From positions 1 through 10,076 of the forward strand of contig JAISNS010000222.1 of NCBI GenBank assembly GCA_031276105.1: a stretch of DNA of 10,076 bases, read 5' to 3'. The position numbers were made by a program, and so were the translations under genes. The stretch is from Dysgonamonadaceae bacterium (GTDB lineage Bacteria > Bacteroidota > Bacteroidia > Bacteroidales > Azobacteroidaceae). The notes below the pieces were generated by a model. It searched no databases and had not been told where the DNA came from. It saw nothing but the letters and a program-made list of their open reading frames with translations. Of the stretch, positions 7,262 to 10,076 are shown piece by piece (the stretch's first letter is position 1; each line of letters begins with the position of its first letter).

Positions 7262-8197
7262 TCAGTGCTTATAACTCAGAAGCCGGTCTTTTTTTTCGTT
7301 TGTCGCCGTTAAGAAGCGTTTGTACTCTTCCGAATCCGGATTAAGCGGCCGGTGATTCAGCGCTTGTTGGATGCTTTCCCATTCTTTAATAATTTTCTGC
7401 GTTTGAGCGTCGAAACAGGCTTCGCCGAATTTTTCCCAAATATAGTTAAGCGCCTGCTGATTAGGATGAATCATATCCTCTGCATAAAAACGGTAATCGC
7501 GCAAATCATCCATCATTAACTCATACGAAGGGAAATAATAACATTTTTCATTGGCTTTTATCAACGCATCGACGGCTAATAATAAAATCGCCTTATTGAG
7601 TTGGTTCTCGTGTGCGCCATCCTTGCAATGCCGAATGGGGCTTACGGTAAAAAGCAGTTTTAAATCCGGATTTAAGGTTCGCAAACACGATATTAACTCA
7701 TTCCATTGCCGGACAATTTGTTCGACGCTCAAGCGTTCTTCCCGAAAACGGTCTGCCGGCAATTTATGGCAATTGGCAACGACCTCGCCCGACGAAGATA
7801 AGCGATAGACATTAGCCGTTCCAAAAGTCAAGATAATATGAGTTGCCTCTTTCAGGAACCGGAAGGATTGCGTTATCCGGGTATTGATTTGTTCAAGGAC
7901 AAGCGCCTGATTCAAGCCGGAAAAACGGCTGTGATGACGAAAACTGTGATAAACGCTTTGATATTCAAAAAGAGCATCTTCTGTATAAACCGTACTATTT
8001 ATCAAATCGTATAAACCGCCGGCCAAAGAAACCGGATTATAAACGATTCCAAAAGGATTCACATCGGTTTGAAAACCGGCTTGGGTGATTTTTTCCGATA
8101 TATATTCTACGAAACAGCTACCCATCATCATGATTTTATCTGCATGATGTAACTGAAATCCAATGGGTCGAAGTTTAATTTCCGTGCGAAATTTCAT
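7262..8197 (-). CDS. GSCFA domain protein (SGNH hydrolase-like)
   Basis: 311 residues, a full-length GSCFA family protein. The family-naming motif near the N-terminus reads MGSCFVEYISEKI (25-37), with V30 in place of the usual A. Other family blocks are NPFGIVYNP (47-55), LTFGTANVYR (123-132), NCHKLP (142-147), TVSPIRH (184-190) and the DMIHPN block (241-246). These fit an SGNH/GDSL-like active site: S27 as nucleophile and D241/H244 as the other catalytic residues, with G126 and N142 in the oxyanion role. I infer that assignment from the fold; the substrate is unknown, though acyl or acetyl ester removal is the usual guess. No signal peptide is seen, so it is probably cytoplasmic. It lies 56 bases downstream of the left Rpn gene with no recognisable promoter in the gap. 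Closest family members are common in Bacteroidota. Confidence 0.92.
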   Translation of the reverse strand: MKFRTEIKLRPIGFQLHHADKIMMMGSCFVEYISEKITQAGFQTDVNPFGIVYNPVSLAGGLYDLINSTVYTEDALFEYQSVYHSFRHHSRFSGLNQALVLEQINTRITQSFRFLKEATHIILTFGTANVYRLSSSGEVVANCHKLPADRFREERLSVEQIVRQWNELISCLRTLNPDLKLLFTVSPIRHCKDGAHENQLNKAILLLAVDALIKANEKCYYFPSYELMMDDLRDYRFYAEDMIHPNQQALNYIWEKFGEACFDAQTQKIIKEWESIQQALNHRPLNPDSEEYKRFLTATNEKKDRLLSYKH

Positions 8198-8217
8198 TCC
8201 GTGCTACTACTATATAT

Positions 8218-8251
8218 GCAAAAATGACGGGAAACAAGTGTTTCATACCCG
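8218..8251 (-). terminator. possible attenuating hairpin between Rpn and GSCFA
   Basis: On the minus strand GAAACA and TGTTTC (complement of 8231-8244) pair around a 2-base loop, with CGG/CCG reinforcing the base beyond a 4-base bulge. A TCATTTTTG tract follows. This may partly terminate the left Rpn transcript before GSCFA. The bulge and short T-run make it doubtful. Confidence 0.3.
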
Positions 8252-8253
8252 AT

Positions 8254-9150
8254 TCATTCTTCATCGTTTGAACGAAGAATTGTCAGTATCTTTTCCTCAT
8301 CAAGGCCTGTAATCATTCGTATCTGCTCTAAAGGAATGCCATTGCTCTTGCAGTTGCGGACAACAGTGATTAAACTTTCCACTTTGCCTTCCTCACGGCC
8401 TTCTGCCCGGCCTTCTGCCCGGCCTTCTGCCCTCCCCGTTGCTTTGCTTTCGGCGAGAAGCGCATTTTCAGTGCGTATGATGTCCCAGTATTTATCGTAG
8501 GTAGCCAACTCTGCTTCCGTAAAGGCGCCTACTTCGCACATTTCCAGCGCTCTGTTAATATCGGCATTGGCCTTCAAATCTTCGGATACATCATTTCGCC
8601 GCTCTTCCACTTCCTTCAAAAAGCGAAGCCACAAGACAGCCATCCGCCGATCTGTCCATTTATCCGGTCTGAATTTGGGTAATTCTACCAACACAAATTC
8701 CAGTCCTTTGATTACTTCCTCCGTATTCCGGTAGTTCACGATACGGTAATGATGATAAAATTCCGACGTCCGTGCATCAAAAGTGTCGTTGAGAATGGCC
8801 AGACCGTACACCGGCTGCAACAGGTAGTAGTGCTCATTTTTGTCTAACTGCCGCACGTATGCTTTCGAAGCATTGAACACCATCCGTTTGGAAAAGGAAT
8901 TGTTCCACAGCATTTGCATTTCCACAATAAAATGACGGCCGAAATTGTCTTTGCACCGGACATCAACTATGGAGTTTTTCTTTGCGGGATTTTCCGGAAC
9001 TTGCTCTGCCGGGAGATATTCTAGGCTTTCAATCTGTTGATTTTCTTCCAGCGGCATCAGCGCATTGAGAAAACTCTTCAACAAATCGGGATGTTCACCG
9101 AATATCCGCTTGAAAGGCAAATCGTTTTTGGGATCAAGATAGCGTGACAT
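8254..9150 (-). CDS. Rpn family PD-(D/E)XK nuclease, left copy
   Basis: 298 residues of the 'recombination-promoting nuclease / putative transposase' family (PDDEXK_2 type). The start LDPKNDLPFKRIFG (5-18) is the family N-terminal signature. The nuclease core is D64 in SIVDVR and E77-x-Q79 in FIVEMQM, a D...ExQ active site. Residues 238-255 are a TG dipeptide and four four-residue repeats (RAEG, RAEG, RAEG, REEG), followed by a 43-residue tail (256-298) with the pattern GIPLEQIRMITGLDEEKIL. E. coli Rpn proteins are DNases that raise RecA-independent recombination and act as phage-defence toxins checked by a separately translated C-terminal fragment. M204 is an in-frame candidate start for such a fragment (95 residues). 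It has its own promoter at 9181-9212. All motifs are intact, so it is probably functional. Confidence 0.92.
   Translation of the reverse strand: MSRYLDPKNDLPFKRIFGEHPDLLKSFLNALMPLEENQQIESLEYLPAEQVPENPAKKNSIVDVRCKDNFGRHFIVEMQMLWNNSFSKRMVFNASKAYVRQLDKNEHYYLLQPVYGLAILNDTFDARTSEFYHHYRIVNYRNTEEVIKGLEFVLVELPKFRPDKWTDRRMAVLWLRFLKEVEERRNDVSEDLKANADINRALEMCEVGAFTEAELATYDKYWDIIRTENALLAESKATGRAEGRAEGRAEGREEGKVESLITVVRNCKSNGIPLEQIRMITGLDEEKILTILRSNDEE
8386..8433 (-). repeat. 12-base coding repeat, 4 units, in left Rpn
   Basis: Four tandem units encode RAEG, RAEG, RAEG and REEG (residues 240-255). The right copy has seven units at 9396-9479. Repeat number differs by exactly three units without breaking the frame. 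Confidence 0.9.
8539..8541 (-). promoter_or_regulatory. candidate internal start for C-terminal Rpn product
   Basis: M204 in ALEMCEVGAF is an in-frame ATG 36 codons before the repeat region. Translation from here would give 95 residues: a linker, the repeats and the variable tail. The equivalent ATG exists in the right copy (9585-9587), giving 107 residues. The preceding bases read GGAA directly against the ATG, too close for a normal ribosome site, so the evidence is only position and conservation between copies. Confidence 0.25.
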
Positions 9151-9180
9151 AATTATCTGTTTCTATAAATTAATACAATA

Positions 9181-9212
9181 CAAAGATAGATGAAAATCTT
9201 AAAATTTACAAG
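9181..9212 (-). promoter_or_regulatory. promoter of the left Rpn gene
   Basis: On the minus strand CTTG (complement of 9209-9212), a 20-base spacer and TATCTTTG (complement of 9181-9188) form a full Bacteroidetes-type promoter. The -7 box ends 30 bases before the start codon at 9150. The left copy therefore need not depend on transcription from the right copy. Confidence 0.6.
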
Positions 9213-9227
9213 CATATATGCGTGCGA

Positions 9228-9256
9228 CCGGCAACTTATGCATGGCAATTGGCAAC
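9228..9256. other. short relic resembling the GSCFA N-block
   Basis: Within the 113-base gap between the two Rpn genes, 15 bases (9242-9256) are identical to 7766-7780 inside the GSCFA gene, and the adjoining 10 bases (9228-9237) match 7756-7765 at 9 of 10, with a 4-base insertion between them. In GSCFA this DNA encodes the VANCHKLP motif on the same strand. It may be the remains of a second GSCFA gene deleted after a duplication of the Rpn-GSCFA pair. The match is short, and the rest of the gap does not resemble GSCFA. Confidence 0.35.
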
Positions 9257-9263
9257 ATCCGAT

Positions 9264-10076
9264 TTATCCTTCACCGCTTGAACGAAAGATTTCCATGATT
9301 CTTTCCTCGCTGAGGCCGGTAATCGCCCGTATTTGTTCTAAAGGGAAACCTTTGCTCTTACAGTTACGGACAACGGTGATTAAGCTTTCCACTTTGCCTT
9401 CCTCCCTGCCTTTCGCTTCGCCTTCTGCCAGGCCTTCTGCTCGGCCTTCTGCCCTGCCTTTTGCTTCGCCTTCTGCTATACCCACTGCTTTGCTTTCGGC
9501 GAGAAGAGCGTTTTCAGTACGTATAATATCCCAATATTTGTCGTAGGCAGCCAGTTCTGCTTCCGTAAAAGCGCCTACTTCGCACATCTCCAATGCTCTG
9601 CTAATATCGGCATTTGCCTTCAAATCTTCGGATACATCATTTCGCCGCTCTTCCACTTCCTTCAGAAAGCGAAGCCATAAGACAGCCATCCGGCGGTCTG
9701 CCCATTTATCCGGTCTGAATTTGGGTAATTCTACCAATACAAATTCCAATCCTTCGATTACCTCCTCCGTATTCCGGTAGTTCACGATACGGTAATGATG
9801 ATAAAATTCCGGCGTCCGTGCATCAAAAGTGTCGTTAAGAATGGCCAGACCGTACACCGGCTGCAACAGGTAGTAATGCTCATTTTTGTCTAACTGCCGC
9901 ACGTATGCTTTCGAAGCATTGAACACCATCCGCTTGGAAAAGGAATTGTTCCACAGCATTTGCATCTCCACAATAAAATGACGTCCGAAATTGTCTTTGC
10001 AGCGGACGTCGACTATGGAGTTTTTCTTTGCGGGATTTTCCGGAACTTGCTCTGCCGGGAGATATTCCAGACTTTC
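9264..10076 (-). CDS. Rpn family PD-(D/E)XK nuclease, right copy (5' end beyond window)
   Basis: 270 residues are visible, open to the right edge; by alignment the first visible codon equals Glu41 of the left copy, so about 40 residues lie outside. The active-site D (SIVDVR) and ExQ (VEMQM) are present. Compared with the left copy, 5 of 197 residues differ before the repeats. The repeat block then has seven units (IAEG, EAKG, RAEG, RAEG, LAEG, EAKG, REEG; 9396-9479) instead of four. The 43-residue tail (KVESL to GEG) differs at 11 positions. A GTG at 9971 could be mistaken for the start, but homology continues upstream through the catalytic Asp, so it is internal. Its stop is TAA (9264-9266) and the left copy begins 113 bases later. 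The role is as for the left copy: nuclease, possibly anti-phage. Confidence 0.9.
   Translation of the reverse strand, partial: ESLEYLPAEQVPENPAKKNSIVDVRCKDNFGRHFIVEMQMLWNNSFSKRMVFNASKAYVRQLDKNEHYYLLQPVYGLAILNDTFDARTPEFYHHYRIVNYRNTEEVIEGLEFVLVELPKFRPDKWADRRMAVLWLRFLKEVEERRNDVSEDLKANADISRALEMCEVGAFTEAELAAYDKYWDIIRTENALLAESKAVGIAEGEAKGRAEGRAEGLAEGEAKGREEGKVESLITVVRNCKSKGFPLEQIRAITGLSEERIMEIFRSSGEG
9396..9479 (-). repeat. 12-base coding repeat, 7 units, in right Rpn
   Basis: Seven tandem 12-base units encode x-A/E-E/K-G tetrapeptides. Units here are more varied (IAEG, EAKG, LAEG) than in the left copy, so the tract has both grown and drifted. In E. coli Rpn proteins, four-residue repeats of variable number form part of a dimerisation helix in the C-terminal fragment. 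Confidence 0.88.

Larger units (their letters stand above)
8254..9030 (-). repeat. tandem duplication, left unit (visible overlap)
   Basis: This stretch matches 9264-10076 of the right Rpn gene along its full visible length (777 versus 813 bases; the 36-base gap is three 12-base repeats). The match is very close in the nuclease part and weaker in the last 130 bases. A few bases past the stop codons (AATCGG) also agree. The right unit continues beyond the window. Confidence 0.9.

Noticed and set aside
9190..9546. Rightward frame rich in SARPSA repeats
   Set aside because: It is the antisense reading of the Rpn tetrapeptide repeats and has no independent support.
9264..9971. Right Rpn gene starting at a GTG at 9971 as a complete 235-residue protein
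   Set aside because: The frame stays open to the window edge, and the extra 35 codons match the left copy including the catalytic Asp. The true start lies outside the window.
8254..10076. Insertion sequence with transposase copies
   Set aside because: The family is often labelled putative transposase, but no terminal inverted repeats or target duplications are visible and the fold is a PD-(D/E)XK nuclease. Tandem gene duplication explains the pair better.
7262..10076. Three-gene defence island (Rpn, Rpn, GSCFA)
   Set aside because: GSCFA proteins are not a known defence family, and no other defence gene is visible; adjacency alone is not enough.

Overview
The window looks like chromosomal DNA from a Bacteroidota species, most likely order Bacteroidales. 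It contains a hybrid two-component sensor/regulator (HTCS) of the glycan-sensing type, a GH125 mannosidase, a GSCFA protein and two PD-(D/E)XK 'Rpn' proteins. It also has repeated promoter-like elements of the Bacteroidetes sigma type (CTTG, 20 bases, TAnnTTTG) at 29-60, 6100-6131 and 9181-9212. Genes lack clear Shine-Dalgarno sites, as is usual there.

Layout. 1-348 is mostly non-coding: one good promoter, a short open frame that runs through a (TG)10 microsatellite, and a likely terminator for the leftward gene. 349-1791 (-) is a GH125 exo-alpha-mannosidase with a twin-arginine leader. 1792-2009 is a divergent control region with three perfect palindromes and a 12-base direct repeat. 2010-6062 (+) is a complete 1350-residue HTCS. 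6160-6423 (+) is a DUF2089 zinc-ribbon/HTH protein whose -7 box sits inside an inverted repeat. 6513-7121 (+) is a five-helix Yip1-like membrane protein. 7122-7261 is a convergent spacer with two hairpins. 7262-8197 (-) is a GSCFA (SGNH-like) protein. 8254-9150 (-) and 9264 to the right edge (-) are tandem, nearly identical Rpn-family proteins; the second is cut by the window end.

How they work together. GH125 and the HTCS are divergent and share control DNA, so the HTCS may sense a mannose-containing glycan and control the mannosidase. No SusC/SusD pair is visible in the window. The DUF2089 and Yip1-like genes form a probable two-gene unit. The Rpn pair and GSCFA all read leftward; only the left Rpn gene has its own visible promoter, so GSCFA may depend on read-through.

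The most interesting part is the Rpn pair. The nuclease parts are almost identical (5 differences in 197 residues). The copies differ by exactly three four-residue repeats (4 versus 7 units) and then have strongly diverged C-terminal tails (11 differences in 43). This is the pattern reported for Rpn toxin/antitoxin genes-within-genes in E. coli, where a separately made C-terminal product blocks the full-length toxin.
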